Shown one piece after another: positions 16,133 to 26,273 of a stretch of 64,000 bases of DNA. A program made the translations under genes and the position numbers. Location of the stretch: positions 186,001 through 250,000 of the forward strand of contig CAVZFC010000022.1 of NCBI GenBank assembly GCA_963774445.1, given 5' to 3'. The number at the start of each line of letters is the position of its first letter. Position 1 is the first letter of the stretch. The notes under the pieces were generated by a model. It was given only the letters and a program-made list of their open reading frames with translations. It was not told where the DNA came from and searched no databases. Source of the stretch: CAVUQH01 sp963774445 (lineage in GTDB: Bacteria > Myxococcota_A > Polyangia > Haliangiales > Haliangiaceae).

Positions 16133-17492
16133 CCAGTCGCGCGATCGGATCGACGAAGCCGTCCAGCTCGTCCCAGCGCTCGCGCGTCGTGCGCCGCAGC
16201 TCGGTGTCGCAGACGATCTCGAGCCGGGTGCCGTCGGGATCCTCGAAGAAGGTCGCGTAGTAGTCGGCCCGGTATTCGGGATAGTGGCGCGGCGCCGTCG
16301 CCTCGACCCCCAGCAGGCAGAGGCGGCGGAAAGCGGCGTTGACCGCCGTCGCGTCGGCGACCCGCCAGCACAGGTGGTGCAGGGCGCCGGGGCGGTACGC
16401 GTCGGCGGCGCCATCCGCGTGCGCCGGCCGGATGGTATACTGGGTGACGCGGTTGAAGTAGTGGACGTGTGGCTCGCCGGCGATCGGCCGGGTGCCCTTC
16501 TTGAAGCCGAGCAGCTCCATGATCGGGTCGTAGAACGCCTCGGCGCGGGGCAGATCCGAGACCGCCACGTAGAGATGATCGATGCCGGTGACGTTGACCG
16601 GCGTCTGCAGATCGATCGGCCGGGCGAACAGCACGATGCCGTAGTCGCCGACTTCGCGGTAGCCGAGCGCCTCGTAGGCGCGGCGGGCGCCGACGTTGTC
16701 GTGATCGGTAAACAGGATTGACCGCGGGACCCCTTCGGCGCGGGCGATGAGCAGCTGGCCGGCGACGACCGCCCGGCCCAGGCCGCGGCGGCGGTCGGCG
16801 ACCGGGGTCCAGACGCCGCCGATCTGCACCAGCTCGAGGAGGCGCGCGTTGAACGAGCTCATCGCCACCACGCGGCCGTCCTCGACCAGGACGAACAGGT
16901 CGCGCGGCGAGTCGCCCTCCAGCGCTTCGGCCCACTCGGCGTCGGCGGCGGCCCGGGTGGCGTCGCTGTCGGGGTAGCCGAGCGCCTCGACCATGTAGTC
17001 GGCGCGCCAGCCGGCCAGCAGCGCGCGCTCGTTCGCGCGCGCCCGGCGCACCGACAGCGCGCCGCTGGCCACCGGCTCGGGTACGGCCAGGTCGTCGAGG
17101 TCGAGGCAGTAGAGCACCTCCGGGTTCGACATCGTGGTCTCGGCGCCGTCCAGGCCGAGGGCGCCGCGCGCCGCCTCGACCTGCGCCCACGGGCCGATGA
17201 TTCCCTGCACCGCGCGGCCGGACTCCCGCACGCAGGCGCGAGTCACCAGCCCGGTGTGCTCCGGCGCCTGCAGGAGCAGATTGCCCTGCCAGGCGTGACA
17301 GGCGATCGCTACCAGCTGGTCGCCGGCGAACGCGCCGACGTAGACGCCCTGTAGCCGCTTGCCCTCGTAGTCGAGGCCGGCCGCGGCGGAGTTGCCCAGC
17401 AGGAAGACCGAGGTTTCCAGGTGGCGGCGGAGGAACGCGTTGACGGTGGCGACGTCCCCCGCGCGCAACAGGCGCGTCGTCGGGGCGATCAT
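16089..17492 (-). CDS. GNAT acetyltransferase fused to glyoxalase/VOC domain
   Basis: A 467-residue two-domain protein. Residues 1 to about 310 form an acetyltransferase that is a close paralogue of the gene at the left window edge (VADRRRGLGRAVV acetyl-CoA loop). Residues about 320-440 form a vicinal-oxygen-chelate domain with candidate metal ligands in VTGIDHLYVAV, GALHHLCWRV and GTRLEIVCD. ATG 17492 is used because it begins the conserved GNAT N-terminus; an upstream in-frame start adds 25 unlikely residues. The substrate of neither half is known. The fusion suggests linked modification and detoxification of one small molecule. Confidence 0.85.
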   Translation of the reverse strand: MIAPTTRLLRAGDVATVNAFLRRHLETSVFLLGNSAAAGLDYEGKRLQGVYVGAFAGDQLVAIACHAWQGNLLLQAPEHTGLVTRACVRESGRAVQGIIGPWAQVEAARGALGLDGAETTMSNPEVLYCLDLDDLAVPEPVASGALSVRRARANERALLAGWRADYMVEALGYPDSDATRAAADAEWAEALEGDSPRDLFVLVEDGRVVAMSSFNARLLELVQIGGVWTPVADRRRGLGRAVVAGQLLIARAEGVPRSILFTDHDNVGARRAYEALGYREVGDYGIVLFARPIDLQTPVNVTGIDHLYVAVSDLPRAEAFYDPIMELLGFKKGTRPIAGEPHVHYFNRVTQYTIRPAHADGAADAYRPGALHHLCWRVADATAVNAAFRRLCLLGVEATAPRHYPEYRADYYATFFEDPDGTRLEIVCDTELRRTTRERWDELDGFVDPIARLVSRGGASDPRGSSR

Positions 17493-17520
17493 TCCCCGAC
17501 TATAACGCTCCGCCGGCCCG

Positions 17521-18951
17521 TCAGTTGGGCAGCATGCCGCCGGCCGAGATGATCGACTTGGCGCCAACGGGCGCGTCGGACCCGAGGAAACTATCGTCGC
17601 CGACGACGCTGATGCCGCGCTTGGTGCGGACCTCGTCCCAGCCGTTCAGGTCACCCAGCTCCAACGCGCCGGCGACCAGCGCTCCGATCGAGTAGGAGGC
17701 AGGCGGCGGCCATCGCGGGTTGGCGCCCGACGGATCGGTCAGGAAGTCGTTGGGCAGCGCCGGCGCGCGCATCGGCGACGGGGTGCCCGGCGGGCCGATG
17801 ACGATCCACTGCCAGGACTCCTGGGCCGCGCCGTTGGGGTCGATCCAGAACGCGAACGCGAGCGATGCTTCGGCGGAATCGGGGATGGCGCCGTCGGCGG
17901 TGAAGCGGACCGCGGGGCGGTCGGGCATGCTGGCGTTGACCGACACGTTGTTGAACATCGGGTAGCCCAGGGTGCCGGTGTCCACCGCTAGCGTCGTGTC
18001 GCTGGCGCCGACCATCTCGGCGTAGCCCAAAAAGTGATCGCCGGCCGGGCTCTTGGCGTTGAAGCTGATCAGGTTCCGCTCGCTGAACCCCTGCGGTAGC
18101 GGGATCATATAGTCGGCTGTCTGGCCGCCGGTGACGCCGACCTGCCGCAGGAAACCGCGCGCGCCGTAGACCACGTTGCTGTGGATCATCTGCGCGCTCA
18201 GGTTGACGTTGCCGGTGAACGGCACGTTGCTCATGTATGCGTCGAGCTGGGTGAAGTCGGTGCTCCAGGGGTCGGGGTAATGGGTGTTGGGGTCGTTGGC
18301 GTACATGTTGGGGAAGACGCACCACGCTTTCACGTTGGTGCCGTTCGCGTCGCCCAGCGCGTAGGCGAGCGCGTCGTAGTGGTTCATCCGGTGGGAGCAG
18401 CGGTCGTCCTGGAAGTTGTAGGTGTAGACGGTTCCCGCCGCCTGCGGCGCGGGAAGCGAGGTGTTGTTGCAGTCGGTGCCGACCTCGTAGTGATCCGCGT
18501 TCCAGTCGGTGCCGAACCGGAAGTTGGCCGAGCCCAGGCTGTCGTAGGTCGGGGCCTTGCTCCGCGGCCCGAACTCGATGACATCTCCGGGTACCGCGCC
18601 CATGACCGTCATCACCTGGTACTGCACGACGTCACTGGACGGGATCACCGTGCCGGCGCTGACCATACCGCCGGCGTCCATGGTCTCGCTGGCCTCGCCG
18701 TTGGCGTCGGTTGTCTGCACGCTGATCAGCGTGCCGTCGGCCTTGCTGAACGCGACCTTGGCGCCCGCGACCGGCGCGAGCATCGGGTCGAGCACGCGCG
18801 CCGTGACCATGCCCTGGGCGGCGTCGCCGCCACCGGCGCCGCCGTCGCCGCCGGTTTCCGCGTCTTTGCCGCCACCGCCGTCACCGCCGACTTCGACGGG
18901 GCTGCAGGCGCTGACCAGTACGAACAAGATAGTCCAGGTGTAGTGCTTCAC
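17521..18951 (-). CDS. Exported lipoprotein with Ig/carboxypeptidase-like N-terminal domain
   Basis: A 476-residue protein starting at GTG 18951 behind a strong GGAGGA site. The signal peptide ends in a lipobox (LVSACS). A Gly/Asp-rich linker follows, then a beta-sandwich-like domain (VTARVLDPMLAPVAGAKVAFS ... TDANGEASETM), which is the pattern of bacterial Ig-like or carboxypeptidase-regulatory folds. The remaining 330 residues are beta-rich, with several cysteines (TDCNNTS, DDRCSHR, KAWCVFP). No catalytic motif was recognised; a cell-surface role is inferred. Confidence 0.65.
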   Translation of the reverse strand: MKHYTWTILFVLVSACSPVEVGGDGGGGKDAETGGDGGAGGGDAAQGMVTARVLDPMLAPVAGAKVAFSKADGTLISVQTTDANGEASETMDAGGMVSAGTVIPSSDVVQYQVMTVMGAVPGDVIEFGPRSKAPTYDSLGSANFRFGTDWNADHYEVGTDCNNTSLPAPQAAGTVYTYNFQDDRCSHRMNHYDALAYALGDANGTNVKAWCVFPNMYANDPNTHYPDPWSTDFTQLDAYMSNVPFTGNVNLSAQMIHSNVVYGARGFLRQVGVTGGQTADYMIPLPQGFSERNLISFNAKSPAGDHFLGYAEMVGASDTTLAVDTGTLGYPMFNNVSVNASMPDRPAVRFTADGAIPDSAEASLAFAFWIDPNGAAQESWQWIVIGPPGTPSPMRAPALPNDFLTDPSGANPRWPPPASYSIGALVAGALELGDLNGWDEVRTKRGISVVGDDSFLGSDAPVGAKSIISAGGMLPN

Positions 18952-18980
18952 GGCTCCTCCAGCCGAGCATTGTAGCAACA

Positions 18981-19008
18981 GCGCGGCCCCCCGGTCGACG
19001 GGCCGCGC
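18981..19008. terminator. GC-rich hairpin between pyruvate kinase and lipoprotein genes
   Basis: GCGCGGCCC and its exact complement GGGCCGCGC (9-bp stem, 10-base loop) lie 25 bp past the pyruvate kinase stop. There is no good T-run, so termination activity is a guess. Confidence 0.4.
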
Positions 19009-19032
19009 CTTCCTGTGACCGGTCTCACCGCA

Positions 19033-20451
<1,419 letters not shown>

Positions 20452-20519
20452 GGCGCGGAGCATACCCGCAAAAACGCTTGCGCGGGGTCACCTCGGACGC
20501 GTATATCGATCGGCCTCGG

Positions 20520-22478
20520 ATGCCCCGTTTGGCCCCCATAGCCGCTGCTGCGGCCAGCCTCTGTCTCGCCGCCAGTGCCTGTACGGTGCGTCGCGATCCG
20601 CCCAACCTGGTCGGTCAAGACGTGCGTCTGACGATCATCCACACGGCAGACATTCACTCGCGTCTGTTCCCCTACACGTTCGTGCCCAACCGGTTCGATC
20701 AGGGCTACGGGCTGTTGCCGCAAAACGCACCGTTCGGCGGCATGGCGCGGATCACCACCATCGCCAAGCGCGAGCGGGCCAAGGCGGCGCGCTCGCTGTG
20801 GCTCGACTCGGGTGACTGCTTCCAGGGCGCGCCGGTCTTCAACATGTTCAAGGGCGAGGCCGAGATGCGCGCGCTGTCGCTGGCCGGGATGGACGGCGCC
20901 GTCGTCGGCAACCACGAGTTCGACCTGGGGGTGAACAACCTGGTCGAGCAGATCGACAGCTGGGCGCAGTACCCGCTGCTGGCAGCCAACTACGAGTTCG
21001 ACGATCCGCCCAACCCCGAGCGCCTGTCATTGAAGGACGTCGTCCAGCCATACGTCATCTACGACGTTGACGGGCTCAAGGTCGGCGTCATCGGCATGGG
21101 CAACTGGTCGTCGATGACCGGCATCTTCGAGGGCGGCAACTCGCTGGGTATTCGTCCGATCGACGACGCCGAGGTCGTGACCGAGTACGTGCGCCTCTTG
21201 CGCCCGGTGGTTGACGTCCTGGTCCTGGTCTCGCACCTGGGCCTCAACGAGGACGAGGCGCTGTCCAGCGCTGTCGATCCGGAAGACGGCGTGGGGCTGA
21301 GCACGATTCCGCTCGACGGCGTCGACGTCATCCTCGGCGGCCACCTGCACATCGTGCTCAACCCGCCCAAGGAGATCGAGCACCCCGACGGCACCAAGAC
21401 CGTGCTGGTCCACTCGGGCGCCTTTGCCAAGTACGTCGGCCGCCTCGACCTGGTGGTCCACGTCGGCGCCGACAACACCCAGCCCGACACGCGGAGCAAA
21501 GTCACCGCGTACGCCTACGACAACATCCCGGTCGACAGCACGGTCAAGCCGGACCCGGAGATCACCGAGCTCCTGTGGCCGTACTCGGTCGCGCTCAACA
21601 AGGCGATCGATCTCGACGGCGTCTTCGCCTACATCTGCAAGAGCACGGGCACCACTGCGACCACGCCGTGCGGCGAGAAGATCCTGCGCAACGACCTGTC
21701 CGGCGGCGACTCGCAGCTGGGCAACCTGGTCGCTCGCTCGATGCAGGTTCGCTCCGGCGTCGAGGCCGAGCTGGCCATCACCAACTCGCTGGGCATTCGC
21801 GCCGACTTCGAGCCGGGGCCGCTGACCATCGAGCAGATGTACAACGTCTTTCCGTTCGAGAACTCGATCACGGTGATGTACCTGTCCGGCAGCGAGCTGC
21901 AGGAGACGCTCGACTTCGTCGCCCGCAAGTCGGCCGGCCGCGGCTGCCGGGCGCAGGCTCAGGTCGCCGGGGTCTTCTTCGACATGGTGTGCAAGGGCGA
22001 CTGTCCCAACGGCGCCACCTCGTGCGCCAAGAACGTGGTGCTGGGCGACGACTGCCGCACGAACGGCGACCCGGACGCCGACATCGATCCGCAGAAGTGC
22101 CCGCCGATCGAGCCCAACGGTCTGTACCGGGTGGCGGTCAACGACTACATCGCCAAGGGCGGCTCCGGCTTCGAAGTGCTCAAGCGCAATACCTCCAAGC
22201 AGGACACCGGGGTGTCGCTGCGCGATGCGCTGATCGACTTCTTGCGCGGGCAGGACACCTGCTGCGTGCGCGAGAAAGACGGCACCTGCAGCGCGGCCAC
22301 CGACACGCTGTGCGTGCCGACCGACGACACCAGCGCCACCGCCACGCCGTGCCCGGCCGGTGACGACGACGCCCTGGCCCAGATGGGGCTGGTCCGCGTC
22401 GGCAGCTACTGGGGCGCGATCTCCTGCATCCGCGACTACGAGGATCACGATGGGCGCATTCGCGCGGTCTTCGAGTAG
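20520..22478 (+). CDS. 5'-nucleotidase (UshA-like) lipoprotein
   Basis: A 652-residue exported metallophosphoesterase. A signal peptide with the lipobox AASACT (about residues 15-20) precedes the calcineurin-like domain. Metal-site motifs are visible: LTIIHTADIHSR, WLDSGDCFQGAP, VVGNHEFDLG, LVSHLGLNEDE and VILGGHLHI. The C-terminal 5'-nucleotidase domain follows (LAITNSLGIRADFEPGPLTIEQMYNVFPFENSI), with a Cys-rich insert near the end. It would release phosphate and nucleosides outside the inner membrane. It is the first gene of a six-gene run; the next gene overlaps its end by 29 bp. Confidence 0.9.
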   Translation: MPRLAPIAAAAASLCLAASACTVRRDPPNLVGQDVRLTIIHTADIHSRLFPYTFVPNRFDQGYGLLPQNAPFGGMARITTIAKRERAKAARSLWLDSGDCFQGAPVFNMFKGEAEMRALSLAGMDGAVVGNHEFDLGVNNLVEQIDSWAQYPLLAANYEFDDPPNPERLSLKDVVQPYVIYDVDGLKVGVIGMGNWSSMTGIFEGGNSLGIRPIDDAEVVTEYVRLLRPVVDVLVLVSHLGLNEDEALSSAVDPEDGVGLSTIPLDGVDVILGGHLHIVLNPPKEIEHPDGTKTVLVHSGAFAKYVGRLDLVVHVGADNTQPDTRSKVTAYAYDNIPVDSTVKPDPEITELLWPYSVALNKAIDLDGVFAYICKSTGTTATTPCGEKILRNDLSGGDSQLGNLVARSMQVRSGVEAELAITNSLGIRADFEPGPLTIEQMYNVFPFENSITVMYLSGSELQETLDFVARKSAGRGCRAQAQVAGVFFDMVCKGDCPNGATSCAKNVVLGDDCRTNGDPDADIDPQKCPPIEPNGLYRVAVNDYIAKGGSGFEVLKRNTSKQDTGVSLRDALIDFLRGQDTCCVREKDGTCSAATDTLCVPTDDTSATATPCPAGDDDALAQMGLVRVGSYWGAISCIRDYEDHDGRIRAVFE

Positions 22479-23625
22479 GTCGGCGCTCCTGGCGCTGTGC
22501 GCGCTGGCCGGCTGCGTCGATCACCAGCCGGGGGTCTCGGGGACCACCTCGCTGCACGTCGAGCTGATCTCGCCCGCCGATCCCGGCACCGCCGACCAGC
22601 GCCTGCCCGACGATCAGCGCACGGTGACCTTCAGCGTCACCGCCCTCGACGCCCAGGGTGACCCGGATCCGACCGTCAACGGCGACGTCGATCTATACGT
22701 GCACTTCCTCGGCAGCCTGACGCCGGCATTGGAGAAGGGCGTGCCGCTGGCCTCGGTGACCATGACCGACGGCGCCAGCGGCGACGTCAACCTCGACCTG
22801 CCGAAGGCTTTCGGCGCGACCTACCTGTGGGTCGAGGATACCTCGCGCGACGGCGCCACCTACGCCACCGGCACGTCCCCGACGCTGTGGTACCGCGATG
22901 TCCACTTCGAGGATATCCAGCGCCCGGACGACGAGACCGCGCTCGATGCCCTCGAGCGCTCGCCGCTCGAGCTCAAGCAGGTCGACGTGACCAGCTCGCG
23001 CTACGGCGACGTCGGCCGGATGGTGGTCACCGGCACCTACGCCCAGGGCTACACGGTGTCGGACGTGGCCTGTCAGGACGCCGCGGGCACGCCGCCGTGC
23101 GTGGCCGGCGACTACGACCACGCCTTCGTCTTCTCGTTCAGTCGGCCGGCCGATCAGAACAACGACGGCCTGATCCGCGGCGAGGTGATCTCGCGGGTCA
23201 ACGGCGCCATCAGCGAGTTCAACGGCCTGACCGAGGTCAACTTTCCGCGCTCGTTCGTCGACTCCACCGACGCCATGCCCGGGTTGCTGCCGGAGCCGGC
23301 GGTGATCCAGACGTCGTGGCTGTCGTCGCGCATCGAGATGGAGCGGAACGAGGCCGGCCTGGTGGCGATCGAGAACGCCACCCTGTGCGCGCTGGACGTC
23401 GACTACGACACCTACAAACAGTGGAAGCTCGACCTCGGGCTCGGCTGCAACAATCCGGTCAATGTCATCACCTCGGGACAGGTTCCGGACTTCGATCCGG
23501 CCGCCTACGTGGGCCAGGTCATGCCGCGCGTCGTCGGCACCCTGCGCCCGGTGAACATCGGCTCGTTCAACGTGTGGATCATCTATCCGCGTGACATCGA
23601 CGACGTCACGCTGCCCGGCAACTGA
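22450..23625 (+). CDS. Lipoprotein, partner of adjacent 5'-nucleotidase
   Basis: A 391-residue protein starting at ATG 22450 behind GAGGATC. The signal peptide ends in a lipobox (LCALAGCV). The mature protein is beta-rich and contains a Ca-binding-like stretch (SFSRPADQNNDGLIRGEV). No catalytic motif is seen. Overlap with the nucleotidase gene and a 12-bp gap to the beta-barrel gene indicate co-translation, which suggests one envelope function. The family was not recognised. Confidence 0.7.
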   Translation: MGAFARSSSRSALLALCALAGCVDHQPGVSGTTSLHVELISPADPGTADQRLPDDQRTVTFSVTALDAQGDPDPTVNGDVDLYVHFLGSLTPALEKGVPLASVTMTDGASGDVNLDLPKAFGATYLWVEDTSRDGATYATGTSPTLWYRDVHFEDIQRPDDETALDALERSPLELKQVDVTSSRYGDVGRMVVTGTYAQGYTVSDVACQDAAGTPPCVAGDYDHAFVFSFSRPADQNNDGLIRGEVISRVNGAISEFNGLTEVNFPRSFVDSTDAMPGLLPEPAVIQTSWLSSRIEMERNEAGLVAIENATLCALDVDYDTYKQWKLDLGLGCNNPVNVITSGQVPDFDPAAYVGQVMPRVVGTLRPVNIGSFNVWIIYPRDIDDVTLPGN

Positions 23626-23637
23626 CGGGGGATCATC

Positions 23638-25305
23638 GTGTACCGCTGGCTACTTCCTCTCTTCGTTCTGGCGTTGCCCACGCGCGCCTTCGCCCAGGCC
23701 ACGCCGTTGCCCACGCCGGCGCCCGCTTCGAGCACCCCGGCGCCGCCGGATCCGGCCGCCGCGCCCGCGGAGACGCCCGGCGAGGAGACGGCCCCGCCCG
23801 CGACGGCCGTCCCGGCGCCGACCCCGGCGCCACCGGCGGCCGAGGCCGACGAGCCCGAGATTCGCGGCAAGTCCGGCTTCATGGACGTGCGCCTCAACCT
23901 GACGTTCACCAACGAGAACCTGTTTGCCAAGCCGGGCGAGACCATCCCCAGCGTTCCGGGCTGGCGGTTCGGCAGCCCCAACTCGCTGGGCACGCTGTTC
24001 TTCGACAACTACGATACCCGCTACTCCGGCTACGAGACCCTGTCCCACGCGGTGCTGTACAAGGACGTCACCACCGGGCCGTGGGAGGTCGAGGGCGCGC
24101 TGGTGATCCGCATCAACGACGTGGCCGAGAGCCGCATCGATCTGTCCGACGCCGGCAGCTACGTCCGCGTCGCCTGGTGGAAAGACCCGACGCACAAGGA
24201 TCCCGAGCGGGTGTCGCTGGTCGCCTTCCCGACCTCGTCGGACCGCATGCGCCTGGGCTACAGCTACCGCCTGTCGTGGGGCGGCACCCCCGAGTACCAG
24301 CGCAGCCGGACCTCGGTCCCGGGGCTCAAGCTGCAGTACGACTGGGGCAACGCCTACGTCTACGGCGGCGCCAAGTCGGCGGTCGTGCTCGACCGCTCCA
24401 CCGCCGAAGAGCGCGCGGTGATGGCGTTCCTCGGTGGCGCCGGCATCGACCTCACCGACATGTTCCGCGTCGAGATCAACGGCGGCTGGTTCGACCGCGG
24501 TCCCAACGAGCTGCAGGACGTGCTGACCGAAGAGGTCAACCTGTACGGCGCGTCGGCTCAGGTGGCCGTCCACGATGGGATGCCGGTCGGCTCGTCGATC
24601 GACTACACCCTCTACCGCAACGACCCCGAGCGGGTGGGGCGCCTCTTCCGCAAGGCGGAATACCCGGGCGGGCTCAGCTGGCTGGTCAAGTCGGAGGCCA
24701 CGGTGATCGGGCAGACCCTCAAGGACCCGGAGCGGACCGGCTCGACCGTGGTCCAGTACGGCAAGGCCTGGGACGTCAACGCCCGGGTCAAGCTCGACCA
24801 CACCCGCTTCCGCCTGGATGCGCAGGTGCGCGATCTGGCCTTCATCCTCCACTCGACGCCGTCGCTGCCGACCTACTCCGACTTCCCGATGGAGTACGAC
24901 AAGACCGCCAACTATTTCATCGCCGCCGGCGCCGACCAGAACTTCCGCGACCAGCTGACCCTGGGCATGGTCCTGGGCCTGGACATGCCGGCCACGCTGA
25001 CCACGCCGACCGGCGTCATCCCCGGCGACACGGTCGGCGGAAACGGCACCTCCACCGCGGTCATCCGCGGCGGTGACGACATCACGATCCTTCCCGAGGG
25101 CGAGTCGGCGGCGCCGCAGCTGGCGGCCAAGTTCACTGCACGCCTCGATTTCGCCGAGCTCTTTGCCTCGATCCTCGACGTCTACTACACCTATGATCCC
25201 AACCAAACCCGGCTGCGCCGCGAGGGACCCGAGGATCTGCTGACGCGAGAGTTCGGCGAGTTCAATCAGCTGGGCGTGAACATCACCTTGCAGGCGCGGT
25301 TCTAA
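23638..25305 (+). CDS. Outer-membrane beta-barrel protein (porin-like)
   Basis: A 555-residue protein starting at GTG 23638 with GGGGG upstream. The signal peptide ends at AFA-QATP, followed by an Ala/Pro-rich linker to about residue 75. From about residue 80 to the end the sequence alternates polar and hydrophobic residues, rich in Tyr/Trp/Arg, and closes in an aromatic C-terminal residue (NITLQARF), the usual signal for outer-membrane barrel insertion. Likely a channel or exporter for the products or substrates of the neighbouring exported enzymes. The specific porin family was not identified. Confidence 0.75.
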   Translation: MYRWLLPLFVLALPTRAFAQATPLPTPAPASSTPAPPDPAAAPAETPGEETAPPATAVPAPTPAPPAAEADEPEIRGKSGFMDVRLNLTFTNENLFAKPGETIPSVPGWRFGSPNSLGTLFFDNYDTRYSGYETLSHAVLYKDVTTGPWEVEGALVIRINDVAESRIDLSDAGSYVRVAWWKDPTHKDPERVSLVAFPTSSDRMRLGYSYRLSWGGTPEYQRSRTSVPGLKLQYDWGNAYVYGGAKSAVVLDRSTAEERAVMAFLGGAGIDLTDMFRVEINGGWFDRGPNELQDVLTEEVNLYGASAQVAVHDGMPVGSSIDYTLYRNDPERVGRLFRKAEYPGGLSWLVKSEATVIGQTLKDPERTGSTVVQYGKAWDVNARVKLDHTRFRLDAQVRDLAFILHSTPSLPTYSDFPMEYDKTANYFIAAGADQNFRDQLTLGMVLGLDMPATLTTPTGVIPGDTVGGNGTSTAVIRGGDDITILPEGESAAPQLAAKFTARLDFAELFASILDVYYTYDPNQTRLRREGPEDLLTREFGEFNQLGVNITLQARF

Positions 25306-25313
25306 CCTTCACC

Positions 25314-26264
25314 TTGCGCATCTTCGGCAGACGGTTCGCGGCGTTCCTTTCGGTCTCCTGGCTGATCGGCACCGGCGGCGCTTGCCAGAAGAAGAGCGAC
25401 GAGGCGCCCGCACCCGCGCCGGTCCAGAGCCCGGCGGCGGTCGAGACTCCGGCCCAGCGCACCACCGCGGCGCCGCTGCCAGCCGCCGAGCACCACCACC
25501 AGCCGTTCCTCTACGAGGTCCGCTCGGCCGACGGCAAGGTGAGCTACCTCCTGGGCACCATGCACCTGGGCTTCGACTACCAGGAGCTGCCCGCCTATGT
25601 CTGGCAGCACCTGGCGGCCAGCAAGCGGGCGGTGTTCGAAACCGACGCGCGGACGATGGGCGACGCCGTCAGCGCGCGGGCCAAGCTGCCCGAGGGCAAG
25701 AGCCTGTCGGCGCTGCTCGGCGCCGAGACCTGGTCGGGGCTGCGCGCGGCGCTGCCCGGCGTGCCGGTCGACACGCTGGACCGGATGGAGCCGTGGATGG
25801 TGGTAAGCGTGCTCCTGGCCCGGCTCTACCCCACGGTGTTGCCGGTCGATCTGGCGGTGATGCGCGAGGCCGAGCGCGACCACCTCGAGTTGGTCTTCCT
25901 CGAGCCGGTCGAGCTGCAGATCGATCTCTTGGCGCAGGCTGCCGGCACCGAGACCATTGCCGCGCTGCTCGACGAGCGCTCGGTGATGCGCGGCCTGTAC
26001 GCCGACGCCAGTGACGCCTACCAGCAGGGCGACCTCGACGCGCTGATGAAGGCGACCCAGGATCCGCGCTCGGCCGAGGGCGGCGCGGCGACGCTGGAGA
26101 AGCTGATGTACGCGCGCAATCGGGCCTGGGTGAAGCCGCTTGCGCAGGCCATGGCCGCCGGAGGCGCCTTCGTCGCCGTCGGCGCCGGCCATCTGGGCGG
26201 CGATCGCGGCCTCCTGGCGCTGCTCGAAAAACAGGGCTACACGACTCGGCGCCTTTCCGAGTAG
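25314..26264 (+). CDS. TraB/GumN-family exported protein
   Basis: A 316-residue protein. The N-terminus has a signal sequence ending near GTGGACQ (a weak lipobox), then a Pro/Ala linker. From residue about 65 it matches the TraB/GumN family: the two conserved GxxH-type motifs are visible (YLLGTMHLGF and FVAVGAGHLGGDRGLL), as are an acidic FETDARTM and the C-terminal end of the fold. The family resembles erythromycin esterase/ChaN-type metalloproteins and may hydrolyse small molecules or peptides. The start is TTG 25314, 8 bp after the porin gene, so the start is less certain. Confidence 0.8.
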   Translation: MRIFGRRFAAFLSVSWLIGTGGACQKKSDEAPAPAPVQSPAAVETPAQRTTAAPLPAAEHHHQPFLYEVRSADGKVSYLLGTMHLGFDYQELPAYVWQHLAASKRAVFETDARTMGDAVSARAKLPEGKSLSALLGAETWSGLRAALPGVPVDTLDRMEPWMVVSVLLARLYPTVLPVDLAVMREAERDHLELVFLEPVELQIDLLAQAAGTETIAALLDERSVMRGLYADASDAYQQGDLDALMKATQDPRSAEGGAATLEKLMYARNRAWVKPLAQAMAAGGAFVAVGAGHLGGDRGLLALLEKQGYTTRRLSE

Positions 26265-26273
26265 CCTGGGCGG

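Noticed and set aside
18961..19032. Possible strong terminator for pyruvate kinase
   Set aside because: The 9-bp hairpin is real but there is no T-run after it, so it is listed only with low confidence.
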